A stretch of DNA of 64,000 nucleotides, taken from contig NZ_AP014648.1 in assembly GCF_000828475.1 (NCBI RefSeq), positions 1,798,001 to 1,862,000 on the forward strand, given 5' to 3'. A program made the translations under genes and the position numbers. Below, piece by piece: positions 19,951 to 28,601 of the stretch; position 1 is the stretch's first letter; every line of letters begins with the position of its first letter. The notes under the pieces were generated by a model. It did not search any database. It saw only the letters and a program-made list of their open reading frames with translations, and was not told where the DNA came from. The stretch comes from Methyloceanibacter caenitepidi (GTDB lineage Bacteria; Pseudomonadota; Alphaproteobacteria; Rhizobiales; Methyloligellaceae).

Positions 19951-20754
19951 TCAGCAGCTTGCCTTGCAGCCTTCTTTCCGGATGACTTCGACGTTCTCGA
20001 CCAGCTGGTCGTAGAGATCGTCCGGCGCACCCGGAATGGTCCGGTCTCCGATCAGGTAGAGCGGGGTACCCTGAAGGCCGAGACTCTGGGCCAGCGCATA
20101 GGCTTCGGCGAGGGCGTCCGCGACCTCCTGGCTCTCCATGTCCTTCTCGAGCTGAGGCACGTCGAGCCCAAGTTCATTGGCGATACGCAGGACCTTCTCC
20201 TTGTTGGCCTTGCCCGGCTCGCTGAAGAGCTTCTGATGCATCTCGAGATATTTGCCCTGCATCTTGGCGGCGAGGGCGCCCTTGGCAGCGTCTTCGGAGT
20301 CCCCGCCGAAGATCGGGAGTTCCTTGAACACGACGCGGACCTTGTCGTCATTGTCCGTGAGTTTCATCAGGTCAGGCATCGCACGGCGGCAATAGCCGCA
20401 ATTGTAGTCGAAGAACTCGACTACGGTGACGTCCCCATCGGGGTCGCCGGCGGTGAAGGACTTGTCCGAGCGGAATAGTGCGTCGGCGTTCTCGCTGATG
20501 GCCTTGTTCTGCTGCTGATCCTGCTCTTCCTGCTGGCGCCGGTCGAGTTCGGTCGTCATGGCGACGAGGATCTCGGGGTTCTTCGTGAGATATTCGTGGA
20601 CGACGTCCTCGATGGCCTTCTTGTCGGAGATGCCGCCCGCAAGACTGGCGGTCGCGGCGCTGTCGCGCCAAACGATAAGGACGGTGGCGGCGCTCACAAT
20701 GGCGGCGACGATCGCTGCGACGAGGGCTGTGGCGAGGCCAGTCTTAAAGGTCAT
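19951..20754 (-). CDS. DsbA-family periplasmic thiol oxidoreductase
   Basis: 267 aa. An N-terminal signal/anchor (ALVAAIVAAIVSAATVLIV) is followed by a helical DUF-like segment with KNPEILVAMTTELDRRQQ, then a thioredoxin/DsbA domain. The active site is FDYNCGYCRRAMPDL (CxYC), and the cis-Pro loop is LGLQGTPLYLIGDRTIPG. This matches the DsbA/27-kDa outer-membrane-type family common in Hyphomicrobiales. It presumably handles disulfides of envelope proteins. It lies 36 bp downstream of the M48 protease gene, so cotranscription is likely. Confidence 0.92.
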   Translation of the reverse strand: MTFKTGLATALVAAIVAAIVSAATVLIVWRDSAATASLAGGISDKKAIEDVVHEYLTKNPEILVAMTTELDRRQQEEQDQQQNKAISENADALFRSDKSFTAGDPDGDVTVVEFFDYNCGYCRRAMPDLMKLTDNDDKVRVVFKELPIFGGDSEDAAKGALAAKMQGKYLEMHQKLFSEPGKANKEKVLRIANELGLDVPQLEKDMESQEVADALAEAYALAQSLGLQGTPLYLIGDRTIPGAPDDLYDQLVENVEVIRKEGCKASC

Positions 20755-20790
20755 GCTGAGGTCTCCGAGAGTTTGCGTGGGCCGTAGGCA

Positions 20791-22221
20791 TCATTTTTTG
20801 CGTTCGGGCATTTTGAAATCGAGAATATCTTGGGCGCGGAGCCATTGCGGCGTGCCGCCTGGTAATCCGTCTTGCGCCCTCTTGGCCATCATCTGGGCCT
20901 CGCGCAGGCGCCCTTCATAGAAATATGCTTCCGCGGACGCAAGCGAGGCCTGGGCCAGGAAATTTTGCCGCGCGCCGGATGCCTGGGCCTGATCGCCCTT
21001 GCGGCCATAGGCCATCGCAAGTTGACGGTAGCCCATAGCCGATTGCGGCTCCTGCACCAAGGCTTTCTTCAGGTTGCGGATGACCTCGTCGAGATAGCGA
21101 CTGTCTTCGGTGCTGAGCATGGCTTGCGCCAGCATGATCTGGATCAGCGCCTCGTGGGGGGCGAGTTCCACAGCCTTCCGCAAAGGCTCGATGGCTTCCC
21201 GACCCCGGCCGCTTTCGAAAAGAAACTGGCCCTTGGTCTCGTAAAAATAGGGCCAACGCGGCTGCGTCTCGATCAGCTTATTGAGGTAAGGCATGGCCGC
21301 GTCGACGCCGGACTGCCGATAGGTCGCGATCGCGCGGGCATAGGTTCCCGCCAGCGTATCGTCACCTTTATAGCGGTTCAGGGACGCCTCGGGCTTCTCC
21401 AGAAAGCCGGACAGCTTGGCGCGCATGAGGTCGTGCCGGTACTGAAGCTCCGGCGGATCCTTGACGTCGTAGTAGGGGCTCTGTTCCACCAACGTCCGAA
21501 GTTGCGAGATGCGCGTCTGCGGGAGAGGGTGGGTCATCAGGTAAGGATTGATGCCCTGAATGCCTCGCATCTTGTCGGCGAGCACGTCGAAGGTCTCGAG
21601 CATGCCGCGTCCGGATTGGCGCGTTGCATTCAGAAACGTCATGGCAGCTTGGTCGGCCGAGGATTCTTCGGTCTGGCGGTAGGCCAGGAAGCTCCGCATA
21701 GCCGCATCGGTGCCGCCGGCCATTGCGCCCATGCCGAGCTGGCCCGCGGACGGAACGCCGGCGAGACTCCCGCCGATCGCCGCTGCCAGGCCCAGAATCT
21801 GCAGCGCCATCGCCGTCGATTTCATCTGCGAAACCTGCGATCGCAACCGGGCCAAATGACCGCCTGTGATATGGCCGGTTTCATGCGCGATGACGCCAAT
21901 CACCTGGTTCGGCGTCTCCGAGATCATAAGCGTCCCGGCATGCATGAACATGTTGTGCCCATCGACCACGAACGCATTGAAGTTCTTGTCGTTGACGAGG
22001 TGGATCTTGATGTTCTGAGAGCCGAGGCCGGCGGCTTGGAAAATCGGGCCGGCGTATTCGCGGATCAGCGCCTCGGTTTCCGCGTCGCGAATAAGGCCCC
22101 CGGCCTTTGCGGCGCTGGGTGCGACCAGTCCTGCGATCAGAGTTGCCGTCAGCGCCAAACGCGACAGCGGCGGTTTGCGTCGGGAAGAGGGTTTTGCCGT
22201 GAGTTGGGCCAGGATCGGCAT
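20791..22221 (-). CDS. Periplasmic M48 metalloprotease with TPR region (BepA/YfgC-like)
   Basis: 476 aa. A signal peptide (LALTATLIAGLVAPSAAKA) is followed by an M48 peptidase domain with the zinc site VIAHETGHITGGHLARL (HExxH) and a downstream ESSADQAAMTF Glu ligand. The C-terminal half is helical with TPR-like units (YFYETKGQFLFESGRGREA, AMGYRQLAMAYGRKGDQAQA). This is the BepA architecture; that protease/chaperone acts on outer-membrane protein assembly and LPS transport. It is divergent from the aminotransferase gene. No clear ribosome-binding site precedes the ATG. Confidence 0.93.
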   Translation of the reverse strand: MPILAQLTAKPSSRRKPPLSRLALTATLIAGLVAPSAAKAGGLIRDAETEALIREYAGPIFQAAGLGSQNIKIHLVNDKNFNAFVVDGHNMFMHAGTLMISETPNQVIGVIAHETGHITGGHLARLRSQVSQMKSTAMALQILGLAAAIGGSLAGVPSAGQLGMGAMAGGTDAAMRSFLAYRQTEESSADQAAMTFLNATRQSGRGMLETFDVLADKMRGIQGINPYLMTHPLPQTRISQLRTLVEQSPYYDVKDPPELQYRHDLMRAKLSGFLEKPEASLNRYKGDDTLAGTYARAIATYRQSGVDAAMPYLNKLIETQPRWPYFYETKGQFLFESGRGREAIEPLRKAVELAPHEALIQIMLAQAMLSTEDSRYLDEVIRNLKKALVQEPQSAMGYRQLAMAYGRKGDQAQASGARQNFLAQASLASAEAYFYEGRLREAQMMAKRAQDGLPGGTPQWLRAQDILDFKMPERKK

Positions 22222-22415
22222 GGTGGAGGAGATCGTATTGGCTCGGCTGTTTTGCGAAAAGACGCTGTTTTCTTTTGCCTCACGAGGGGGCTACGTTGGC
22301 ACGCCGTTAATGGCCCCCGCCATTGCCAAGTTCGTTTTGCTTGAGGCCTGATTACGGCGACAACGTGACACCCGCCAGCCCGCTAAACATCAACAATGCG
22401 CGAGGGGCGCAAGCC

Positions 22416-23600
22416 GTGAGCAGTCCGTCCGAGTTTTCATCGTTGCCCCGGCCGCCGGCCGCAAGCCGACAGATCGATCCCTTCATTGTCATGGATGTCA
22501 TGCGCGAGGCCAACCGGCGCGAGCAGGCCGGCGAAGACATCATCCACATGGAAGTCGGACAGCCCGCGACGCCGGCGCCGCGCGCCGCGCGCGAGCGCGT
22601 CCTGAAGGCCATGGCGGAGCACAATCTCGGCTATACACTGTCGCTCGGTCTCCCGGAGTTGCGTGAACGGATCGCCGTCTATCTCAAGTCGCGCTACGGC
22701 GCCGACGTGGAGGCCGAACGCATTATCGTCACGGCGGGCTCGTCTGCCGGATTCGTGCTGGCCTTCCTTGCCATTCTCGACCATGGCGATGGTTTCGGAT
22801 TGCCGTCTCCGGGCTACCCCTGCTACCGCCAGATTCTGAAGGCGCTGGGGTTTCGGCCTCATCTGATCGAAACGTCGGACGCTGGCCGCTGGATGCCGAC
22901 CACCGCCGATGTGGACGGGCTTGCGGCCGCCGGCGCCGCAGGCTTGCTGCTGGCGAGCCCGAACAACCCCACCGGCACCATGGCCAAGGGCGCGCGTTTG
23001 AAAGAGCTGGCCGACGCGTGCACGCGGCACGGGCTCTGGCTGGTTTCCGACGAGATCTACCATGGCCTCGAATACGAGGTGCCCGCAGAGACGGCGCTTG
23101 CCTATTCGGACTCCGCCATCGTGGTGAACAGCTTCTCGAAGTATTTCAGCATGACCGGCTGGCGCGTGGGCTGGCTCGTCGTCCCCGAAGCCCTGACGCG
23201 CACCATCGAGCGGCTGGCGCAGAACCTCTATATCGCGCCGCCCACGGTGTCTCAGGTTGCGGCGCTCGGCGCCTTCGACGGCATTGACGAACTCGAAGAG
23301 ATCAAGAGCCGCTACGCGCGCAACCGTTCGCTTCTGCTGAACGAACTGCCGCCGGCGGGACTTTCGAACATTCTACCTGCCGACGGCGCGTTCTACCTCT
23401 ACGCCGACATTGGCGATCTGACCGACGACAGCGCGGCCTTCGCGCAAGCCATGCTGCGTGACATCGGCGTGGCCGCGACACCGGGTATCGACTTCGATCC
23501 CGAACGGGGAAAGTCCTATCTTCGGCTGAGCTATGCGGGCGCGGAGCTTGAGATGCGGGAAGCTGCACGGCGCATCGCCGCGTGGCTGAAGACGCGCTGA
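22416..23600 (+). CDS. Class I/II pyridoxal-phosphate aminotransferase
   Basis: 394 aa from the GTG at 22416, which has AGGGG about nine bases upstream; the frame is open further left from a TTG at 22323. Fold-type I motifs are present: IIHMEVGQPATPAP, LLLASPNNPTGTM, VSDEIYHGLEY, and the PLP-lysine motif NSFSKYFSMTGWRVGW. It resembles aspartate/aromatic aminotransferase-family proteins; the amino donor and acceptor are not predictable. It is convergent with rne, sharing an 81-bp gap that holds the rne terminator. Confidence 0.9.
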   Translation: MSSPSEFSSLPRPPAASRQIDPFIVMDVMREANRREQAGEDIIHMEVGQPATPAPRAARERVLKAMAEHNLGYTLSLGLPELRERIAVYLKSRYGADVEAERIIVTAGSSAGFVLAFLAILDHGDGFGLPSPGYPCYRQILKALGFRPHLIETSDAGRWMPTTADVDGLAAAGAAGLLLASPNNPTGTMAKGARLKELADACTRHGLWLVSDEIYHGLEYEVPAETALAYSDSAIVVNSFSKYFSMTGWRVGWLVVPEALTRTIERLAQNLYIAPPTVSQVAALGAFDGIDELEEIKSRYARNRSLLLNELPPAGLSNILPADGAFYLYADIGDLTDDSAAFAQAMLRDIGVAATPGIDFDPERGKSYLRLSYAGAELEMREAARRIAAWLKTR

Positions 23601-23618
23601 AACCGGTTTCGACGCCGG

Positions 23619-23648
23619 CGAAAAAAGAGGCGCCAGAAGGCGCCTCTT
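23619..23648 (-). terminator. Rho-independent terminator of rne
   Basis: AAGAGGCGCC (23625-23634) and GGCGCCTCTT (23639-23648) form a perfect 10-bp stem with a four-base loop. On the minus strand the stem is followed by a T-run (the A-run at 23621-23626). It lies 33 bp after the rne stop. The plus-strand side lacks a T-run, so it mainly serves rne. Confidence 0.9.
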
Positions 23649-23681
23649 AGAAGATCTCGTTTCGAACGCGTCGAACGCTGA

Positions 23682-26564
23682 CTAACCGCGCGACCACCAG
23701 CCCTTACGCTGGCGCTCCGGCTCCTTGCCTTCGCTCTCGATGCGAATTTCCGGCTTCGGGTCCGGCTCGACAGGTTCGTCCCGTGACGAGGCGATGCTGA
23801 GCGCGGGCTCCGGGCTGCGGGACGCAGGCTCGGATGATTGTTCGGCGTCATCGTCGTCCTGCTCCTCGGCCGTGGTCTCGGCGACGTACTCGCTGACCGA
23901 GACCTCGCGAACCGGCGTGTCCTCGGAAGGCGCGTTGTCCGCCGGTGTGTCGGCTCGATCCCGATTGTCTTGGGTTTCGGCATTGTGCATGGAAACAGGC
24001 TCGGAGGTCGTGTCACTCGTCTCGGAGTCCGCGGAGCCCGTATCGCTGCTCGCAACAGCGTCGTCACTTTGCGCGTCCTGCTGATCGGGCGACTGATCCG
24101 AGGCATTGCGCTGACCGCGCCCGCGACCGCGTCGGCCGCCACGACGCCCTCTGCGGCGTGATTTGCGGGGTTGCTGCTCGGAATCGCCGTCGGCCGCTTC
24201 GTTGTCCGAACCGCCGGCCGCGGCTTCCTCGTCGGAGGACGAGGCCTCGGCCGTCTGGCTCTCGGTGTCGGAATCGCCTTCGCCGCGGCCACGACCACGG
24301 CCCCGCCGCCGTCGCGAACGCCGCTTGCCGGACTCCCCGTCGCCGTCTTCGGCTTGCGAAGCCTCTTCGCGGTGATGCGCCCAATCCATTTGGACGACGG
24401 CACTGTCGCCGGACGCCAGACTGCCTTCCGTGGAACGCTCGATGACGAACTGCGGGATATGCAGGTCCTTATCGGCCTCAACGGTTATGGGTACCTCGTA
24501 GCGCGCCTCGATATCCTTCAGGTGCGCACGCTTCTGATTGAGAATGTAGAGCGCGACATCGACCGCGGTCGTGGCGCTGAGCGGCACCACTCCGTCGGTG
24601 ATGAGGCGGTCTTCGATCGACCGCAGAATGTCGAGCGCGACCGACTCCACCGAGCGTACGATACCGGTGCCCTGGCACATGGCGCAGGCATTGGTCGAGC
24701 CTTCGAGAACGCCGGTCCGCAGGCGCTGACGCGACATTTCCAAGAGGCCGAAGGCGCTGATGCGTCCAACCTGGATACGCGCCCGGTCGTTCTTCAGTGC
24801 GTCTTTCAAGCGACGCTCGACTTGCCTGTTGTTGCGGCGCTCGTCCATGTCGATGAAGTCGATCACGATGAGGCCGGCAAGGTCGCGCAGGCGCAGCTGC
24901 CGCGCGATCTCTTCGGCGGCTTCCATATTGGTCTTGAGCGCGGTGTCTTCGATATTGTGCTCGCGCGTAGCCTTGCCCGAGTTCACATCGACGGAGACGA
25001 GAGCTTCCGTCTGATTGATGACGATGTAGCCACCTGACCTAAGCGTCACTTGCGGAGAGAACATCGCCGCCAATTGCCGCTCGACCTGATACCGAATGAA
25101 GATCGGTTCCGGTTCCTTGTAGGGCTTCACATTCTTGGCATGGCTCGGCATGAGCATGCGCATGAAGTCCTTGGCCTCGCGGTAGGCGTCGTCGCCGGCA
25201 ACCAGGACCTCGTCGATGTCCTTGTTGTAAAGATCGCGGATCGAGCGCTTGATCAGGCTGCCTTCCTCGTAGACGAGGGCAGGGGCCGTCGAGCCCAGGG
25301 TGAGGTCGCGAACGGTCTCCCACAAGCGCAGTAGATAGTCGTAGTCGCGTTTGATTTCGGTCTTGGTCCGCTGAGCGCCGGCGGTGCGAATGATCAGCCC
25401 CATGCCTTCCGGCACCTCGAGCTCGCCCGCGATCTCGCGCAGACGCTTGCGGTCCGTCGGTTGGGTGATCTTGCGGGAAATACCGCCGCCGCGCGCGGTG
25501 TTCGGCATCAGAACCGTGTAACGGCCCGCGAGGGAAAGGTAGGTCGTGAGTGCCGCGCCCTTATTGCCGCGCTCTTCCTTCACCACCTGAACCAGAATGA
25601 TCTGACGCCGGCGAATGACCTCTTGGATCTTGTAGGGGCGGCCGCGACGGCGTCGGGCGCGCTCAGGCAATTCCTCGAGCGCATCCTCCGAACCCACGGA
25701 CTCGACGCGATCCTTGGCCGACTTACGGCGGTCGCCACGCTCGTCGTCGTCCGGGTCGTCATCGTCGGAGTCGTCGTCATCGTCGGACTCGTCGTCGTCG
25801 GCATCGTCGTCCGAGTCTTCGCTGTGATCGCTGTCGTCATCGGCATGGTCTTCGGCGTCGGCATCGTCGTCCGAGGACTCCGGCTTACGCGCCTCGACAA
25901 CATCGTCGTCAGAGGCATCTTCGCTTTGCGGCCCGTCATTCGAGGCTGCAGCCTCGGCATCGTCTTCCTCGGCCGGCGCCTCTGCGGGCTCGGACACTTC
26001 GTGGACCAGATCGGAGGCCTCGAGCTGGATATCGGAGCCGTCATCGTCGTCGCGTTCGTCACGCGGCGTCGTATCGACCTCGTCGTCATCGTCGAGTTCG
26101 AAGGTCGCAATCGGCAGCGCGTTCAGGGAGGACGTGTCGTCGTCCGCCGCGGTCTCCTGCTTGCGTTCGTCCCTGCGGGAGTCTCCGCGGCCGCGCCCAC
26201 GGCGCCGGCGTCCGCGCCGGCGTCCGCCGCTCGACGCGGCATCGTCCTCTGCCGCCTCCTCGGCGGAGGCACGGCTTTGCTCGGCGGCCTCCTCTTCGAG
26301 GAGCGCTTGGCGATCCGCAACCGGGATCTGATAATAATCGGGATGAATTTCAGTAAAGGCCAAGAAGCCGTGCCGGTTTCCGCCGTAATCGACGAAAGCG
26401 GCCTGGAGAGACGGCTCTACCCGCGTGACTTTTGCGAGGTAGATATTGCCTCTTAGCTGTTTTTTACTTGCGGATTCGTAATCAAATTCCTCGACACGAT
26501 TTCCCTTTACGACGACCCGGGTCTCCTCCGGATGCGCCGCATCGATAAGCATCTTGTTTGCCAT
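23682..26564 (-). CDS. rne: Ribonuclease E with acidic insertion in the S1 domain
   Basis: 960 aa endoribonuclease, scaffold of the RNA degradosome. The N-terminal S1 domain (KKQLRGNIYLAKVTRVEP, AAFVDYGGNRHGFLAF) is interrupted at about residue 90 by ~215 residues of very acidic Asp/Ser/Glu sequence with a basic patch (GGRRRGRRRRGRGRG), and resumes at RRQIILVQVVKEERGNKGAA. The catalytic DNase I-like part has SVDVNSGKAT and LIVIDFIDMDERRN. The zinc-link is ACAMCQGTGIVR (CxxC). A disordered Arg- and Asp/Ser-rich tail ends in RQRKGWWSRG; a GWW end is the PNPase-docking signature known in Caulobacter RNase E. A terminator follows. Confidence 0.96.
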   Translation of the reverse strand: MANKMLIDAAHPEETRVVVKGNRVEEFDYESASKKQLRGNIYLAKVTRVEPSLQAAFVDYGGNRHGFLAFTEIHPDYYQIPVADRQALLEEEAAEQSRASAEEAAEDDAASSGGRRRGRRRRGRGRGDSRRDERKQETAADDDTSSLNALPIATFELDDDDEVDTTPRDERDDDDGSDIQLEASDLVHEVSEPAEAPAEEDDAEAAASNDGPQSEDASDDDVVEARKPESSDDDADAEDHADDDSDHSEDSDDDADDDESDDDDDSDDDDPDDDERGDRRKSAKDRVESVGSEDALEELPERARRRRGRPYKIQEVIRRRQIILVQVVKEERGNKGAALTTYLSLAGRYTVLMPNTARGGGISRKITQPTDRKRLREIAGELEVPEGMGLIIRTAGAQRTKTEIKRDYDYLLRLWETVRDLTLGSTAPALVYEEGSLIKRSIRDLYNKDIDEVLVAGDDAYREAKDFMRMLMPSHAKNVKPYKEPEPIFIRYQVERQLAAMFSPQVTLRSGGYIVINQTEALVSVDVNSGKATREHNIEDTALKTNMEAAEEIARQLRLRDLAGLIVIDFIDMDERRNNRQVERRLKDALKNDRARIQVGRISAFGLLEMSRQRLRTGVLEGSTNACAMCQGTGIVRSVESVALDILRSIEDRLITDGVVPLSATTAVDVALYILNQKRAHLKDIEARYEVPITVEADKDLHIPQFVIERSTEGSLASGDSAVVQMDWAHHREEASQAEDGDGESGKRRSRRRRGRGRGRGEGDSDTESQTAEASSSDEEAAAGGSDNEAADGDSEQQPRKSRRRGRRGGRRGRGRGQRNASDQSPDQQDAQSDDAVASSDTGSADSETSDTTSEPVSMHNAETQDNRDRADTPADNAPSEDTPVREVSVSEYVAETTAEEQDDDDAEQSSEPASRSPEPALSIASSRDEPVEPDPKPEIRIESEGKEPERQRKGWWSRG

Positions 26565-26965
26565 GTTGTATGTTCTCCGCCGCGCGGCGTTCGGCGGTGA
26601 ACGGCGTCAGCCGTTTCGCCGGGCCCGGGCCTAAGGGCCGCGCGGACCTAATGTAAGTCGTCCATAAATGCAGACGATGCCCCGCCGAAAACCCGTCTAC
26701 GGGGCTTCGGGGAGCGGACTGTGTCAGCCGCCGAGCACAAAGGGGCAATGGGAAAGCACCGTGATTCCGGTAGCTTAACTGGCCGCCCTGACTCTGCATC
26801 GCGATTTTCCTAAGGGCCGCAATTCAAACGCTGAGGCCCGTTATGTGCTAAGGCGGCACTTAATCCTTCAATTGCCGCCGCATTCCTGCGTCAGAGCCGC
26901 TTTTCGAAGGCTCGACGCGCCAAATTGGTTTTGCCCGTCCCGCCGATCAGCGTCCAAGGGCTTGA

Positions 26966-26983
26966 GACTCATTGACATGAGTC
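26966..26983. promoter_or_regulatory. Perfect dyad with two GANTC sites flanking a TTGACA
   Basis: GACTCATTGACATGAGTC is a perfect 7-bp inverted repeat around TGAC. It carries two GANTC sites (GACTC and GAGTC), the target of the alphaproteobacterial CcrM methylase, and a TTGACA hexamer at 26972-26977. A second dyad (CACCC-N7-GGGTG) follows immediately. It looks like an operator or a methylation-sensitive promoter element, about 230 bp upstream of amiC. Confidence 0.45.
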
Positions 26984-27057
26984 ACCCACTATTAGGGTGT
27001 TGCCGGGATATTTGGCAAGTGCCGTCAGTCAGATCGGCCCTGCATCACAACGGACGC

Positions 27058-27075
27058 TTAACCAGACGTGGTTAA
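27058..27075. promoter_or_regulatory. Perfect 7-bp dyad TTAACCA-N4-TGGTTAA
   Basis: An 18-bp element with perfect inverted arms lies about 138 bp upstream of the amiC start codon. It is AT-richer than its surroundings and has operator-like geometry. The TTAA spacing (10 bases) differs from the CtrA box (7 bases), so the binding protein is not identified. Confidence 0.4.
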
Positions 27076-27212
27076 TAATTGGGTCCTGCCGAGGATCGAT
27101 TTGGGGCACCACGAGGCCGCAAAAAGGTCTCCGGAGCCGCTCAATGTGAACGAAACGGCTCTCGTCGCGTTTGGTGCGCAAGGCAGAGTGCGAGTAGGTC
27201 AAGTAGGACGAA

Positions 27213-28454
27213 ATGCGCATCATGCGACATTTGGCGGGGAGAGCATTGGCGTTGCTTCTGGCGCTCCCCGTCGGAACCCTTGCGTTCGCGACCGCCACTC
27301 TACCTGCAAGGGCCGAACGCGGAGCGGTCGCGCAGGACGCGCGCCTGGCCGGAGATCGCGAGCGCACCCGCTTCATTGCCGATCTGTCCAAGAAAGTCGA
27401 TGTGAACGTGTTCGCCCTCGGCAATCCCTACCGGGTCATTGTCGACGCCGCGGATGTCAGTTTTCAGATGCCGGACGGAATAGGCAACGAGAAGCGCGGG
27501 CTCGTCACGGCCTTTCGCTATGGGCTCTTCGCACCCGGCAAGTCGCGCATCGTCTTGGACATCAGCGGTCCGTTTCTGATCGATCGTTCCTTCGTGCTCG
27601 GGGCGCGCGACGATCAGCCGGCACGGCTCGTGATCGACCTCGTGCCGACGGACGAGAAAACCTTCCTGGCAAGACAGCAGGAGCAGCGCAGCAAGGCAGC
27701 AGAGTCTGAACCAAGTCCCATGCCGCTGGCGATGGCGCCGTCAAGCGATGAAAAGCCCGTCGTGGTCCTGGATCCCGGTCACGGCGGTGTTGACCCGGGC
27801 GCCAAGAGCGCCAACGGCGTTCAGGAGAAGGACGTGGTTCTGGCGTTCGCCAAGCGGCTGCGAAAGAAGCTGGAAGCCACCGATCGCTATCACGTGTACA
27901 TGACACGGGATGACGACACGTTCCTGCCGCTGAAGGAGCGGGTCAAATACGCCCGGGAGAAGGGCGCCGGCTTGTTCATTTCGCTCCACGCCGACTATTT
28001 TTCGGCGGAGATCGAAGACGTGCGCGGCGCCACGGTCTTCACGCTCTCCGAGGAAGCAAGCGACGAAGAGGCGAGGGCCTTAGCCGCCAAGGAGAACCTT
28101 TCGGACGCGATTGCCGGTGTGGAGCTGCCGAAGGACTCCGACGAGGTCGTCACGAATATCCTGATCGATTTGGCCCAGCGCGAGACCAACAACCGCTCGG
28201 TGGTGATGGCCCGGTCCATTGTGGGGGAACTGGCCGCGAAGGGCCGGCTCCATACCAAGCAGCTGCGCTCTGCAGGCTTCCGGGTCCTGAAGGCGCCGGA
28301 CGTCCCGTCGGTCCTCTTGGAACTCGGATTCCTGTCGAACGAGGAGGACGAGAAACAGCTCACCTCGGAGGTCTGGCACGAGCGCATGGCGGGAGCCATC
28401 AGCGACGCCGTCGACAATTATTTCAAGAAACGTCTCGCCCGAGCCCCGTTCTAG
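27213..28454 (+). CDS. amiC: N-acetylmuramoyl-L-alanine amidase (AMIN + Amidase_3)
   Basis: 413 aa. A signal peptide (ALALLLALPVGTLAFATA, cleavage near ARA-E) is followed by an AMIN domain at about residues 45-150 (NPYRVIVDAADVSFQMP, SRIVLDISGPF) for septal targeting, a linker, and an Amidase_3 catalytic domain from ~175. The zinc motifs are VVLDPGHGGVDPGA, a Glu in NGVQEKDVV, and FISLHADYF; the catalytic Glu is in LLELGFLSNEED. It cleaves septal peptidoglycan during daughter-cell separation. The PBP1A gene follows 147 bp downstream. AGGA four bases before supports the ATG at 27213. Confidence 0.96.
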   Translation: MRIMRHLAGRALALLLALPVGTLAFATATLPARAERGAVAQDARLAGDRERTRFIADLSKKVDVNVFALGNPYRVIVDAADVSFQMPDGIGNEKRGLVTAFRYGLFAPGKSRIVLDISGPFLIDRSFVLGARDDQPARLVIDLVPTDEKTFLARQQEQRSKAAESEPSPMPLAMAPSSDEKPVVVLDPGHGGVDPGAKSANGVQEKDVVLAFAKRLRKKLEATDRYHVYMTRDDDTFLPLKERVKYAREKGAGLFISLHADYFSAEIEDVRGATVFTLSEEASDEEARALAAKENLSDAIAGVELPKDSDEVVTNILIDLAQRETNNRSVVMARSIVGELAAKGRLHTKQLRSAGFRVLKAPDVPSVLLELGFLSNEEDEKQLTSEVWHERMAGAISDAVDNYFKKRLARAPF

Positions 28455-28601
28455 CCCCAGGAGCGGCCGGTAGGGGCCTGCGTCGGTGGCCCGGAATCCC
28501 CGGATTCCACGGGACTAGTGCGTTTTGTTGCCATATTCTTGGGTAGGTTGAAGTTGGGACTCCCGCTGGTTTGGCAGGCGGGGCAAATCAGTAGAGCTCA
28601 C

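Larger units (their letters stand above)
26565..27212. promoter_or_regulatory. Divergent rne / amiC intergenic region
   Basis: 648 bases without a supported gene. It should contain the rne leader, usually long and autoregulated, and the amiC promoter. Three inverted repeats cluster on the amiC side: GACTCAT-N4-ATGAGTC at 26966-26983, CACCC-N7-GGGTG at 26983-26999, and TTAACCA-N4-TGGTTAA at 27058-27075. No RNA gene was recognised. Confidence 0.55.

Noticed and set aside
25461..26456. 331-codon hydrophobic open frame antisense to rne
   Set aside because: Its Val/Ile-rich stretches are the complement of the Asp codons of the RNase E acidic insertion, so the membrane-protein look is an artefact.
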